From NCBI GenBank assembly GCA_023241745.1, contig JALQCY010000008.1, forward strand, positions 110,012-174,011: a DNA stretch of 64,000 bases. The letters are read 5' to 3'. The notes beneath the pieces were generated by a model that saw nothing but the letters and a program-made list of their open reading frames with translations, ran no database searches and was not told the origin of the DNA. This document shows positions 1 through 8,605 of the stretch, piece by piece (positions within the stretch are counted from its first letter, which is position 1; every line of letters starts with the position of its first letter). The translations under genes and the position numbers were made by a program. Source of the stretch: Isoptericola peretonis (GTDB lineage Bacteria > Actinomycetota > Actinomycetes > Actinomycetales > Cellulomonadaceae).

Positions 1-1542
1 GCCGGGCGCGCGGGCTTCGACACCGTGGGCGAGGTGCTCGTCATGGCGCCCGAGCACGTCGTCGAGAACCGCAAGCTGCTCGCCAAGGCCGGCGACGACC
101 CGAAGAAGCTGAAGAAGATCGTGCGCAAGAAGGCTCCCACGGGGTCGGTGAACTGGACGGACTCCACGTTCGAGCGGCTGCGGGACGCCGACCCGGAGCC
201 CCTGACCAGCCAGTTCCACGTCAACCACGCCATGGTGCTCAACGTGCTGGCGCGCCACGGGGACCCCGTGGAGGCGATGCGGCACCTGCTCACCGCGAAC
301 CACGACAGCGACGCGCTGCAGGCCAAGCACGTGCGCCAGACGTTCCGCATCTACCGGTCGCTGCGGCTCGCCGGCGTGGTCGAGAAGGTGCGCGTGCCCG
401 ACCCGTCGCGGCCCGCGGGGTACCGGCCCAGCGTGCGGCTCGTCGTGGACCTGCCGCGCGACTTCGCGCTCAACGCGCCGCTGTCGCCGTTCGCGCTCGC
501 GGCCATGGACCTGCTCGACACCGAGAGCCCGACGCACGTGCTCGACGTCGTCTCCGTCATCGAGGCGACCCTCGACGACCCGCGGCAGATCCTCTACGCC
601 CAGCAGTCCAAGGCGAAGGGCGAGGCCGTCGCCGCCATGAAGGCCGAGGGCATGGAGTACGAGGAACGGATGGAGGCGCTCGAGGACGTCTCGTGGCCGC
701 GGCCGCTCGCCGACCTGCTCGAGCCCGCGTTCCTCACGTACAAGCGGTCGAACCCGTGGGTGGCGGACGCCGAGCTCGCGCCCAAGTCCGTGGTGCGCGA
801 CATGCTCGAGCAGGCGATGACGTTCTCGGAGCTGGTCAGCGTCTACGGGCTGGAGCGCACCGAGGGCGTGGTGCTGCGCTACCTCGCCGACGCCTACCGC
901 GCGCTGCGCCAGGTGGTGCCCGAGGAGCACCGCACCGAGGAGGTGCACGAGGTCGTCGAGTGGCTCGGGGAGCTGGTGCGCGGCGTCGACTCGTCGCTGC
1001 TGGACGAGTGGGAGCGCCTGCAGAACCCTGTGGACGACGACGCCGACCTCGTCGTGGAGGGCGAGCTCGCCGAGGCCGGGGCCGAGGCGCCGGCCCGCCC
1101 GGTCACGGGCAACCCGCGCGCGTTCCGCCGCCTGGTCCGCAACGCGACGTTCCGGCGCGTCGAGCTCGCCGCCCGGGAGGACTACGACGGCCTCGGCGCC
1201 CTCGACGGCGCGCACGGCTGGGACGGCGACGCGTGGGCCGCCGCCCTCGACCCGCTGTTCGAGGCGCAGGGCGACGACGCCGTCGGCATCGGACCCGCGG
1301 CCCGGTCCGCGGCGCTCCTGACGATCCTGGAGCCCGGCGCCGAGCTGCCCGGCGGCGCCACGACGACCACCCCCGACGGCACGGAGCACGCCACGGTGCC
1401 CGCCGGGACCTGGTGGGTACGGCAGGTGCTCGACGACGCGGACGGCGACCACGACTGGGCCGTCACCGCCGTCGTCGACCTCGCCGCCAGCGACGAGGCC
1501 GGCGCGGTCGCGCTCACCGTCGTGGACGTCGGGCGGATCTGA
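1..1542 (+). CDS. DEAD/DEAH-box RNA helicase C-terminal part, DUF3516 family (5' truncated)
   Basis: The reading frame is open from base 1; its first residues read AGRAGFDT, the end of helicase motif VI (Q..GRAGR.G.D), so the two RecA-like domains lie left of the window. The 513 visible residues are the region after motif VI. They include a long helical section with a VLNVLARHGDP segment and the acidic C-terminal domain typical of actinobacterial DUF3516 helicases, which are usually over 800 residues long. The family is predicted to unwind RNA using ATP; substrates are not known from sequence. A hairpin follows the stop codon. Family assignment is from recognised sequence pattern; the ATPase core itself cannot be seen. 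Confidence 0.85.
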   Translation, partial: AGRAGFDTVGEVLVMAPEHVVENRKLLAKAGDDPKKLKKIVRKKAPTGSVNWTDSTFERLRDADPEPLTSQFHVNHAMVLNVLARHGDPVEAMRHLLTANHDSDALQAKHVRQTFRIYRSLRLAGVVEKVRVPDPSRPAGYRPSVRLVVDLPRDFALNAPLSPFALAAMDLLDTESPTHVLDVVSVIEATLDDPRQILYAQQSKAKGEAVAAMKAEGMEYEERMEALEDVSWPRPLADLLEPAFLTYKRSNPWVADAELAPKSVVRDMLEQAMTFSELVSVYGLERTEGVVLRYLADAYRALRQVVPEEHRTEEVHEVVEWLGELVRGVDSSLLDEWERLQNPVDDDADLVVEGELAEAGAEAPARPVTGNPRAFRRLVRNATFRRVELAAREDYDGLGALDGAHGWDGDAWAAALDPLFEAQGDDAVGIGPAARSAALLTILEPGAELPGGATTTTPDGTEHATVPAGTWWVRQVLDDADGDHDWAVTAVVDLAASDEAGAVALTVVDVGRI

Positions 1543-1573
1543 GCCGGTCCGCCGGTTGCAAGCAACGGCGACC

Positions 1574-1596
1574 CGCCCTGTGATCGACACAGGGCG
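1574..1596 (+). terminator. Hairpin after helicase gene
   Basis: CGCCCTGTG and CACAGGGCG form a perfect 9-bp stem around a 5-base loop, 31 bases after the helicase stop codon. There is no T-run after it, so it could be a weak intrinsic terminator or an RNA-stabilising hairpin. Confidence 0.45.
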
Positions 1597-1630
1597 TCAC
1601 CCGGGCGCCCCCGACGTCAAGGAGTCCGCC

Positions 1631-2092
1631 ATGGACACCACGACCATCGTCTGGATCGTCGTCGCCGTCGTCGTCGTGCTGCTGCTCGTGCTGATCGGCA
1701 TGGCGCTCGCCCGCCGGTCCCGGACGGCCGAGGCGCGCCGCCGCGAGGAGCGTCGTGACGAGGCCGCCGAGCTGCGCCGGCAGGCGGAGCACGACCGCAT
1801 CGCCGTGCAGGAGCGCGAGGCCGCCACCGCGAAGCTCGACGCCGAGGCACGGATGTCGCAGGCGGAGGCCGACCGGAAGGCCGCCGAGGCGGCGCGGCTC
1901 CAGGAGGAGGCCCGGAGCCGGGACGCGAGCCTCGGGGAGCGGCGGGCCGAGGTCGAGGAGCGCCTGCGCCGCGCCGACGAGCTGGACCCGGACCGGGGCC
2001 GGGTGCCGGACCAGGGTCACGCGCCCGAGCACCGCGCCGACGGCCCGCCCGACACGCCTCGGCAGGGCGACGAGGGCGGCCGGCGGATCTGA
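1631..2092 (+). CDS. Small membrane-anchored coiled-coil protein, unknown function
   Basis: This 153-residue protein starts at ATG 1631 with an AAGGAG ribosome site about 8 bases upstream. Residues about 5-26 form one strongly hydrophobic transmembrane helix (IVWIVVAVVVVLLLVLIGMA), followed by RR-rich positively charged residues, so the rest is predicted to be cytoplasmic. Residues about 30-120 are Arg/Glu/Ala-rich with long runs of charged residues, consistent with a continuous helix or coiled coil; the tail is Pro/Gly/Asp-rich and probably disordered. I recognise no enzymatic domain. Similar short anchor-plus-coil proteins are common in actinobacteria, but I assign no role. Confidence 0.75.
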   Translation: MDTTTIVWIVVAVVVVLLLVLIGMALARRSRTAEARRREERRDEAAELRRQAEHDRIAVQEREAATAKLDAEARMSQAEADRKAAEAARLQEEARSRDASLGERRAEVEERLRRADELDPDRGRVPDQGHAPEHRADGPPDTPRQGDEGGRRI

Positions 2093-2115
2093 CGCGGGGC
2101 GTCGGCTCCGTCGGC

Positions 2116-2871
2116 TCAGCCGAGGTGGAGCAGGCCCTGGACGAGGGTCGCGACGCCGCCGAGGTAGGCCAGCACGATCAGGCCGCGGCGGACGGCGGCC
2201 GCCGGCACGTGCGGCGCGACCCGGTCGCCGACGAGCAGCCCCGCGACGACCGCGCCCAGCACGACGGCCCACTGCCAGACGGCGAAGGGCGGGAACGACG
2301 CGTCCGTGAGCAGCAGCTTCGCGACCAGGGCGGCGAGGGCGTTCGTCGCGAAGAACGGCTGTGCGGTCGCGGCGAACCCGCGCGGGTCCCACCCGGTGAG
2401 CACGGAGTAGATCGCCACCGGCGGCCCGCCGATGCCCGCGGCCACGCTCCCCACGCCGCTGGCCAGCCCCGTCACCACGAGGGGCGCGCGGGACTCCGCC
2501 CGGACGGGGTGACGACCCTCGCGGCGCAGGCGCGTCGTCACGACGGCGAGCGTCATCGCGGCGACGACGATGGCGCCCACGGCGATCTCGAGGGCCGCGG
2601 TGCTCGCGTCGCGCAGCAGCACGGCCGCGGGCACCATGACCGTCACCGACGTCGCGGCCAGCCAGGCGTAGCGGCGCCAGTCCACGTCCCGCACGACGCG
2701 CCCCAGGATCAGCGCGGAGGCGATCGCGCCCGCGAGGTTGACGAACAGCACGCCCTCGAGCGGACCCACGATGAGCACGATGAACGGGCCGGCGACCAGG
2801 CCGAAACCCATCCCCGTGACCCGTTGGAGAGCCCCTCCCACCAGGATCGCGAGGACGAGGAGGAGCAGCAC
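2116..2871 (-). CDS. Sulfite exporter TauE/SafE family membrane protein
   Basis: A 251-residue polytopic membrane protein with about eight hydrophobic helices. The early G.GFGLVAGPF stretch and the internal SGVGSVAAGIGGPPVAIY stretch are the two family hallmark repeats of TauE/SafE permeases, which are thought to export sulfite, sulfoacetate or other organosulfur anions; the substrate here is unknown. I choose GTG 2871 because a TACGGT -10 element (2878-2883) lies exactly 6 bases upstream, fitting a leaderless transcript. A longer frame up to 2919 exists but would overlap the divergent ybaK gene. The ybaK start is only 40 bases away, so the promoters are back to back. Confidence 0.85.
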   Translation of the reverse strand: MLLLLVLAILVGGALQRVTGMGFGLVAGPFIVLIVGPLEGVLFVNLAGAIASALILGRVVRDVDWRRYAWLAATSVTVMVPAAVLLRDASTAALEIAVGAIVVAAMTLAVVTTRLRREGRHPVRAESRAPLVVTGLASGVGSVAAGIGGPPVAIYSVLTGWDPRGFAATAQPFFATNALAALVAKLLLTDASFPPFAVWQWAVVLGAVVAGLLVGDRVAPHVPAAAVRRGLIVLAYLGGVATLVQGLLHLG

Positions 2872-2911
2872 CGCTCCACCGTACCCGGGTGCATCACGGC
2901 ACAATCGGCGC

Positions 2912-3412
2912 GTGGCCAAGAAGAAGACGCACGCCTCGCACGGGACGCCCGCGGTCGTGGCCCTCGACCGCGCGGGCGTCGCCTACGACCTGCACACGTA
3001 CGAGCACGACCCGGCGTCCGGGCTGAGCTACGGCCTGGAGGCCGCGGCGGCTCTCGGCGCCGACCCGGCGCAGGTCTTCAAGACCCTGCTCGCCGACGTC
3101 GACGGCACCCTCGTCGTCGGGATCGTGCCGGTCGACGGGTCGCTCGACCTCAAGGCGCTGGCCCGCGCCGTCGGCGGCAAGCGCGCGGCGATGGCCGACC
3201 CGGCCGCGGCACAGCGCGCCACCGGCTACGTGGTGGGCGGCATCTCGCCGCTCGGGCAGAAGCAGCGCCACCCGACGGTGCTGGACGAGTCCGCCGCCGG
3301 GTTCGACGTCGTCTACGTCTCCGGCGGCCGGCGCGGGCTCGACGTCTCGCTCGCGCCGGACGACCTCCTGCGCCTCACCGGCGGCCGGACGGCTCCCGTC
3401 GCGCGCGCCTGA
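2912..3412 (+). CDS. ybaK: Cys-tRNA(Pro)/aminoacyl-tRNA deacylase, YbaK family
   Basis: A 166-residue single-domain protein, the normal size for YbaK. The family hydrolyses Cys-tRNA(Pro) mischarged by prolyl-tRNA synthetase, in the cytosol. Visible signatures are KTLLADVDG (substrate lysine region), GSLDLKALARAVGGKRAAMAD and GYVVGGISPLGQK, the conserved GG.SP.G loop of the active site. The GTG start at 2912 has no Shine-Dalgarno, but a CACAAT -10-like hexamer (2900-2905) lies 6 bases upstream, pointing to a leaderless message. It is transcribed away from the TauE gene. Closely related ProX/YeaK deacylases are possible alternatives, but the length and GG.SP.G loop favour YbaK. Confidence 0.9.
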   Translation: MAKKKTHASHGTPAVVALDRAGVAYDLHTYEHDPASGLSYGLEAAAALGADPAQVFKTLLADVDGTLVVGIVPVDGSLDLKALARAVGGKRAAMADPAAAQRATGYVVGGISPLGQKQRHPTVLDESAAGFDVVYVSGGRRGLDVSLAPDDLLRLTGGRTAPVARA

Positions 3413-3438
3413 CCACCGGCCCGGGGTCGGGCGGGTCG

Positions 3439-3837
3439 TCAGTGCTGGTAGGTCGGGTACCGGGCCTCGCTGGGCACGATGTCCTTGCCGAGAGGCAGCA
3501 ACGAGATCGGGATCATCTTGAGGTTCGCGATCGCGAGCGGGATTCCGATGATCGTGATCGCCTGCGCCACGGCCGTCGTGATGTGACCGATGGTGAGCCA
3601 GATGCCGGCGAACACGATCCAGACGATGTTGCCCAGCACCGACCATCCCCCGGCCTCCGGCTTGTCGACCACCGCGCGGCCGAACGGCCACAGCGCGTAG
3701 CCGGCGATCCGGAACGAGGCGATGCCCCACGGGATGGCGACGATCGTGATGCAGCACAGCACGCCCGCGGCGGCGTAGCCGAGCGCGAGCCAGAAGCCGC
3801 CGAACACGAGCCAGATGATGTTGAGCAGTGCCTTCAC
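3439..3837 (-). CDS. YccF domain-containing inner-membrane protein
   Basis: A 132-residue protein with two similar halves, each containing the YccF pattern: N.IWLVFGG.WLALGY..AG....ITI.GIP.. in the first and NIVWIVFAGIWLTIGH followed by ITIIGIPLA in the second. About four hydrophobic segments suggest a small integral membrane protein. The biochemical function of the family is unknown. GTG 3837 is chosen as the start because GGAGGA lies 8 bases upstream; the open frame continues to 3981, but that extension is Arg/Pro-rich and lacks hydrophobic character. It faces the divergent yggS gene. Confidence 0.88.
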   Translation of the reverse strand: MKALLNIIWLVFGGFWLALGYAAAGVLCCITIVAIPWGIASFRIAGYALWPFGRAVVDKPEAGGWSVLGNIVWIVFAGIWLTIGHITTAVAQAITIIGIPLAIANLKMIPISLLPLGKDIVPSEARYPTYQH

Positions 3838-3950
3838 GCCGCCATCCTCCCTGCCCGACGCCGGCGGGCACCACCCGGGATCGCCCTGACGCGACCCTGG
3901 CCGGGGCCGGCACGGGCCTCGGCGCGCGCCGGCGTTCGTAGACTGACGCC

Positions 3951-4715
3951 ATGCCCACCGAGTGTCCCGGGATCCCCGCACGCCTGGCCGCCGTCCACGA
4001 CCGGGTCGCCGCCGCCGCCCGGGCCGCGGGGCGGGACCCGCGGGAGGTCCGCGTCCTGCTCGCCACCAAGACCCAGGACGCCGAGACCGTGCTCGCCGGG
4101 GTGCGGGCGGCCCTCGACCTGGCCGACGCCGCGGGCGACGACCGCCCGGTGCTGGTCGGGGAGAACCGCGTCCAGGAGCTGGTGGCCAAGGCCCCCGCGC
4201 TGGCCGAGCTCGTCGGCTCCGGGCGCGCCGAGGCCCACCTCATCGGCCACCTGCAGAAGAACAAGGTCAACCAGGTGCTCGCCTCCGCCACCGCGGTCGA
4301 CTCCGTGGACTCCGTGGCCCTCGCCCGCGCGCTGTCCACCCGATGCGAGCGCGACGGCCGTTCCCTCGACGTGCTCGTGCAGGTCAACGTCTCGGGCGAG
4401 GACAGCAAGTCCGGTGTCGCGCCCGACGACGCCACGGCGCTCGCGGCCGAGGTCGCCGGCCTCCCCGGGCTGCGGCTCACCGGGTTCATGACGATCGGCG
4501 CACGGTCCGACGACGAGGCCCTCGTGCGCGCCGGCTTCGCCCGCCTGCGCGGGATCCGTGACGAGGTCCTCGCGAGCGGCGCGCCGGGCACCGCGACGGC
4601 CCGCGAGCTCTCCATGGGCATGACCGGCGACCTGGAGCTCGCCGTCGCCGAGGGGGCCACCGTCGTCCGCATCGGCACCGCCGTCTTCGGCGCCCGCCCC
4701 ACCCCCGCGGGGTAG
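3951..4715 (+). CDS. YggS/PROSC-family pyridoxal-5'-phosphate homeostasis protein
   Basis: A 254-residue PLP-binding fold-type III barrel protein without known catalytic activity; the family keeps free PLP and related vitamers in balance. The PLP lysine is in VLLATKTQ (about residue 34), followed by GENRVQEL, the IGHLQKNKVN signature, and SMGMTGDLELAVAEGATVVRIGTAVFG at the C terminus, all typical of YggS. In actinobacteria this family is often near ftsZ/sepF, but here it stands alone. ATG 3951 lacks a Shine-Dalgarno; TAGACT (3939-3944) lies 6 bases upstream, consistent with leaderless transcription. Its stop is 4 bases from the convergent murQ stop. Confidence 0.92.
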   Translation: MPTECPGIPARLAAVHDRVAAAARAAGRDPREVRVLLATKTQDAETVLAGVRAALDLADAAGDDRPVLVGENRVQELVAKAPALAELVGSGRAEAHLIGHLQKNKVNQVLASATAVDSVDSVALARALSTRCERDGRSLDVLVQVNVSGEDSKSGVAPDDATALAAEVAGLPGLRLTGFMTIGARSDDEALVRAGFARLRGIRDEVLASGAPGTATARELSMGMTGDLELAVAEGATVVRIGTAVFGARPTPAG

Positions 4716-4719
4716 TCGA

Positions 4720-5691
4720 CTATCTCGGCGGGGCGGCGCCCAGACGCCCGAGCGCCCCCCTGACGCCGTCGTCGCCGTCGAGCGCCGTGCGGGCGTGCGG
4801 GGCGTCCACACCCGCGAGGAGCATGACCAGCGCCACCTGCACCTCCCCCGCCGCCTCGGCGAGCACGGGCGCGCACACCTCCGGCTCCAGCCCGGTCGCC
4901 TGGCTGAGCAGGCGGACCAGGCGGGCGCGCAGCTTGGCGTTGGTGGCGCGGACGTCGACCATGAGGTTCGAGTACGTCTTGCCGAGCCGGATCATCGTGG
5001 CGGTCGAGAAGGTGTTGAGCACGATCTTCTGCGCGCTGGCGGCCTTCATCCGGGTGGAGCCCGTGACGGCCTCGGGGCCGGTGTCCAGCAGGATCGCGAC
5101 GTCCACCCGGTCGGCGAGCGCGGCGGCCGGGTTGGCGCTGACGAGCGCGGTGCGCGCCCCGCGCTCGCGCGCCAGGTCCAGCGCACCCGCGACGTACGGG
5201 GTGCGGCCGCTCGCCGCCAGGCCGACGACGAGGTCGTGCGGTCCCACGTCGTCCAGGTCGCGCCGCCCCGCCTCGGCGTCGTCCTCGGCGCCCTCGACGG
5301 ACAGGGTCATGGCGTCGTGCCCGCCCGCGAGGTGCGCGTCGATCCACTCGGGACCGACGCCGTACGTGGGCATGAGCTCGACGGCGTCCAGCACGCCCAG
5401 CCGGCCCGACGTGCCCGCCCCGGCGTAGTGGACGCGACCGCCGGCGCGGATCGCCGCCACGGCGAGCTCCACCGCCTGCGTGACGCGGAACCGCTCCGCC
5501 CGCACCACGCTGGCGACGCCGGCGTCCTCCTCGAGGATGAGCCGCACCACCTCGGCGGTCGGGAGCAGGTCGATGTCGGTGGTGCGCGGGTTGCGCTCCT
5601 CCGTGGGCGAGACCAGCCGCGCGACAGACAGCACGTCGTCCGGCGCGTCGTCCGGGCCGCCTACGGTCTCGGGGACGGGCGCTCCGCTCAT
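4720..5691 (-). CDS. murQ: N-acetylmuramic acid 6-phosphate etherase
   Basis: A 323-residue protein, normal for MurQ. The enzyme removes D-lactate from MurNAc-6-phosphate to give GlcNAc-6-phosphate in cytosolic peptidoglycan recycling. Visible features are the N-terminal SPTEERNPRTTDID segment, the SIS sugar-phosphate fold with YAGAGTSGRLGVLDA (about residue 75), SVEGAEDDAEAG carrying the conserved glutamate, GLAASGRTPYV, and GSTRMKAASAQKI..N. Its ATG overlaps the anmK stop by 4 bases (ATGA), so it is translationally coupled as the last gene of the binding protein-permease-permease-nagZ-anmK-murQ operon. A longer upstream frame exists but is the anmK shadow. Confidence 0.95.
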   Translation of the reverse strand: MSGAPVPETVGGPDDAPDDVLSVARLVSPTEERNPRTTDIDLLPTAEVVRLILEEDAGVASVVRAERFRVTQAVELAVAAIRAGGRVHYAGAGTSGRLGVLDAVELMPTYGVGPEWIDAHLAGGHDAMTLSVEGAEDDAEAGRRDLDDVGPHDLVVGLAASGRTPYVAGALDLARERGARTALVSANPAAALADRVDVAILLDTGPEAVTGSTRMKAASAQKIVLNTFSTATMIRLGKTYSNLMVDVRATNAKLRARLVRLLSQATGLEPEVCAPVLAEAAGEVQVALVMLLAGVDAPHARTALDGDDGVRGALGRLGAAPPR

Positions 5692-6995
5692 CGGGTGCTT
5701 CCTCTCGATGCCGTCGGCAGGCTCGGTGTCGTCGGCAGGCTCGGTGTCGTCGGCAGGCTCGGTGTCGTCATGGCGCGTGGCGAGGTCGTGAGCACGAGAC
5801 GGCGCACGGGCCCCGGCACCGCGCTCACGGGCAGCGGCGTCGGCGGGGTCAACGACCCCAGCACCACGGGACGACGCGCGCCCGTGGCCTGCCGGCGGTG
5901 CGGCCCGGCGGCCGTGCCCGGTACCCCGTGCACGCCGAGGTACCCCAGCAGGGCGAAGAGGTACGCCTCCTTGGCGTCCGCGGGCAGTCCCAGGTCGTCG
6001 GCGGTGACCAGCGACGTGCTGACGGGCAGCAGCGCCCGCAGCCGGTCGCGCAGCACGGGGTTGCGCGCCCCGCCGCCGGAGAGCACGACGCGGCCGACGC
6101 CGCCCGCCGGCCCGTGTTCGGCGAGCGAGCGCGCCACGGTGGCCGCGGTGAGCTCGGTGAGCGTGGCCGCCAGGTCCGCAGCACTCAGGTCGGCCCGCAC
6201 CCCCGCCGCGGCGAGCCGCGTCGCGACGTACTCGGAGTCGTACAGCTCGCGGCCGGTGGAACGCGGCACGGGCAGGTCGTAGAACGGGTCGGCGAGCAGC
6301 GCGTCCAGGGCGGCCGGGTCGACCATGCCCTGCGCGGCGAGCTCCCCGTCGCGGTCGAACGGCCGCCCTGTGAGCCGCTGCACCGCGCCGTCGAGCAGGC
6401 AGTTGCCGGGCCCGGTGTCCCAGCCGAGCACGGGCTCGCCGTGCGCGCCGACGATCGTGACGTTGGCGATGCCGCCCACGTTGAGCGCGGCCGTCGCGCG
6501 GGCGCCCTCGCCGCCGTCGTGCCCGAGCCACAGCGCGTCCAGGATGCTGACGAGCGGCGCGCCCTGGCCCCCCGCCGCGACGTCGGCGACGCGGAAGTCG
6601 CTCACCACGGGGCGCCTCGCGCGCTCCGCGATCCAGGCGGGGTTGCCGAGCTGCAGCGTGCCCCGCGTCCGCCCGGCCACCACCCAGTGGTGCAGGGTCT
6701 GCCCGTGCGAGGCCACGAGGTCCGCGTCGCCGCCGGCGAGGTCGTCGACGGCGCGGCGCGCCGCGGCGCCGAGCTCCTGTCCGACGAGCGTGTCGAGCTG
6801 GCACACCTCGCCCAGGTCGACGGCGGCGGGCGGCAGCGCCGCGAGGATCCGCCGCCGCAGGTGGTCCGGCCAGGCGTACTCGGCGTGGCCGAGGGGCCGC
6901 AGGTGCAGGGTGCCGTCCGCGCGCAGGTCGAGGTCGGCAGCGGCGGCGTCGATCGCGTCGACGCTCGTGCCCGAGGAGACGCCGATGACGATCAT
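5688..6995 (-). CDS. anmK: Anhydro-N-acetylmuramic acid kinase
   Basis: A 435-residue protein of the AnmK family, which opens 1,6-anhydroMurNAc and phosphorylates it to MurNAc-6-phosphate, the substrate of MurQ. Visible motifs are GVSSGTSVDAIDAA at the N terminus (P-loop-like ASKHA phosphate 1 region), ASHGQTLHH, NVGGIANVT, GWDTGPGNCLLDG (with catalytic Asp) and VLSGGGARNPVL. The catalytic part ends near residue 375; a roughly 60-residue proline/threonine-rich tail follows and includes a triple TTPSLP repeat, which is unusual. Its start overlaps the nagZ stop and its stop overlaps the murQ start, both by 4 bases. Confidence 0.95.
   Translation of the reverse strand: MIVIGVSSGTSVDAIDAAAADLDLRADGTLHLRPLGHAEYAWPDHLRRRILAALPPAAVDLGEVCQLDTLVGQELGAAARRAVDDLAGGDADLVASHGQTLHHWVVAGRTRGTLQLGNPAWIAERARRPVVSDFRVADVAAGGQGAPLVSILDALWLGHDGGEGARATAALNVGGIANVTIVGAHGEPVLGWDTGPGNCLLDGAVQRLTGRPFDRDGELAAQGMVDPAALDALLADPFYDLPVPRSTGRELYDSEYVATRLAAAGVRADLSAADLAATLTELTAATVARSLAEHGPAGGVGRVVLSGGGARNPVLRDRLRALLPVSTSLVTADDLGLPADAKEAYLFALLGYLGVHGVPGTAAGPHRRQATGARRPVVLGSLTPPTPLPVSAVPGPVRRLVLTTSPRAMTTPSLPTTPSLPTTPSLPTASRGSTR
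5713..5766. repeat. Three tandem 18-bp repeats inside anmK
   Basis: The unit GTCGGCAGGCTCGGTGTC occurs three times head to tail without mismatch. It is in frame and encodes the hexapeptide repeat TTPSLP at the extreme C terminus of AnmK, just before murQ. Copy number could vary by slippage without breaking the frame. Confidence 0.9.
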
Positions 6996-8605
6996 CGCCC
7001 TGTCTCCCCTCTGCCGGTGCCGTCGCCGATGCCCGGGCCGGGGCCGAGGAGCCTCACGACGGCCGCGGCGTTCGCGCGCCCGGTCCCGCAGGCGAGCACG
7101 GTGGTGGGGAGCCCGCCGGGCAGGGAGGAGAGCCAGCGCTCCCCCGCGTCCGGCACGCCGGTGTGCACGACGACCAGGTCGGGCCGCACCTTCTGCAGCT
7201 CCGCCAGCCGCCCGTGCTCGGCGCCGCCCGGGGCCGGCTCGCGCGTCACGACCAGCACCGACCGCGCCCGGCCGCCGGGCCCGCCGTCGGCCTCACCGCC
7301 GAGCCGGTCGAGCAGGCCGGCGAAGGCGACGTCGTCGAGCGCCGGGTGCAGCACCGCACCCGGCCACCGGTCGGAGACGGCCTGCTGCACGTGCTGTGCC
7401 GTGCGCCCGGCGGCGTGGTCGAGCCGCAGGCGCAGGTCGACGACGTCGGGCGGGCCGGCGACCACGGCCCGCGGACCGACGGCGCGCACCGCCCGTCGCG
7501 CCGCGTCGGCGCCCACCGCCGCGAGCGCCGCCTGTGCCCGCCGGGCGGTGTCGACTCCCGTGGCCGCGCCCGTCACCCGGCCGTCCGCGCGGGCGCGACG
7601 GTCCCGGAGCGTCCGCACCAGCGCGTCGGTGCGCCGCCGGGACGCGGCCAGCCGCTCGAGGCTCACGCGGCCCTCCCTGACCGCGGCCAGCACCGCGTCG
7701 ACCGTGGACCGGAACAACGCCTCGTCGTCGCGACCGGCCGTCGTCCCGAGGCACAGCAGGTCGGCGCCGGCCTCGAGCGCCCGCACCGCCGCCTCGCCCA
7801 CGTGAGCGCCGTCCGAGACGGCGCGCATGTCCAGGGCGTCGGTGATCACCGGGCCGGCGTGGCCGAGCTCGCGGGCGAGCGCCGCGACGGCGGGCTCGAG
7901 GGACGCCGGCGCGGGGCCGAGGGCGGGCACGACCACGTGCGCCGTCATGAGCGCGTCGACCGCCGGGGCGTCGCCGGCGGCGATGGCGGCGGCGAACGGC
8001 ACGAGGTCACGGGCGCGCAGGGTGGCGAGGTCGGCGTCCACGACGGGCAGCTCGAGGTGCGAGTCGACAGTCGTGGAGCCGTGTCCCGGGAAGTGCTTGG
8101 CGCACGTGCCGACGCCGCCGCGCTGCAGGCCGCGCGCGAACGCGACCCCGTGCCGCGCCACCGCCGCGGGGTCGGTGCCGAACGCCCGCACCCCGATCAC
8201 CGGGTTGCCCGGGGAGTCGACGTCGAGCACGGGCGCGAGGTCGAGGTCCACCCCGACGGACGCCAGGAGCCGGCCGAGCGCCTCCCCGGCGGTGCGGGTG
8301 AGGCCCTCGTCGTCCACCGCGCCGAGGGCGGCAGCGCCGGGCAGCGACGACCCGGTTCCCGCCTCGAGCCGGGACACGTCGCCGCCCTCCTCGTCGGTCG
8401 CGACGAGCAGGCCGGGGGCGACGTCGTGCAGCCTCGCCGTGAGCGCCGTCGTCGTCCCGAGGTCGGGCGTGTTGTGCGCGAAGAGCACCACCCCCGCCAG
8501 CCCGGCACGCGCGCCGTCGACCAGCCAGCCGGGCGGCGTGGTGCCCGTGAACCCGGGGAGGAGGACGCCGTGCACGGCCCGGAGGACGGCGTCGGGCGCG
8601 CTCAC
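6992..8605 (-). CDS. nagZ: Beta-N-acetylglucosaminidase, glycoside hydrolase family 3 (NagZ-like)
   Basis: A 537-residue protein starting at GTG 8605, whose first bases overlap the upstream permease stop (GTGA). Residues about 1-340 form the GH3 barrel: FAHNTPD, ATDEEGGDVSRL, the NagZ-specific KHFPGHG followed by DSHLELP (general acid/base His), and TDALDM with the nucleophile Asp. Residues about 350-537 form an additional C-terminal domain as in two-domain Bacillus NagZ, absent from the 340-residue E. coli enzyme. It is expected to split GlcNAc-(anhydro)MurNAc disaccharides. No signal peptide is seen, so it is probably cytosolic, feeding AnmK and MurQ encoded downstream. Confidence 0.92.
   Translation of the reverse strand: MSAPDAVLRAVHGVLLPGFTGTTPPGWLVDGARAGLAGVVLFAHNTPDLGTTTALTARLHDVAPGLLVATDEEGGDVSRLEAGTGSSLPGAAALGAVDDEGLTRTAGEALGRLLASVGVDLDLAPVLDVDSPGNPVIGVRAFGTDPAAVARHGVAFARGLQRGGVGTCAKHFPGHGSTTVDSHLELPVVDADLATLRARDLVPFAAAIAAGDAPAVDALMTAHVVVPALGPAPASLEPAVAALARELGHAGPVITDALDMRAVSDGAHVGEAAVRALEAGADLLCLGTTAGRDDEALFRSTVDAVLAAVREGRVSLERLAASRRRTDALVRTLRDRRARADGRVTGAATGVDTARRAQAALAAVGADAARRAVRAVGPRAVVAGPPDVVDLRLRLDHAAGRTAQHVQQAVSDRWPGAVLHPALDDVAFAGLLDRLGGEADGGPGGRARSVLVVTREPAPGGAEHGRLAELQKVRPDLVVVHTGVPDAGERWLSSLPGGLPTTVLACGTGRANAAAVVRLLGPGPGIGDGTGRGETGR

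Noticed and set aside
5692-6804. N-terminal extension of murQ containing an ADDTEP repeat
   Set aside because: It is the anmK repeat read in another frame; murQ begins at ATG 5691 with the ATGA overlap.
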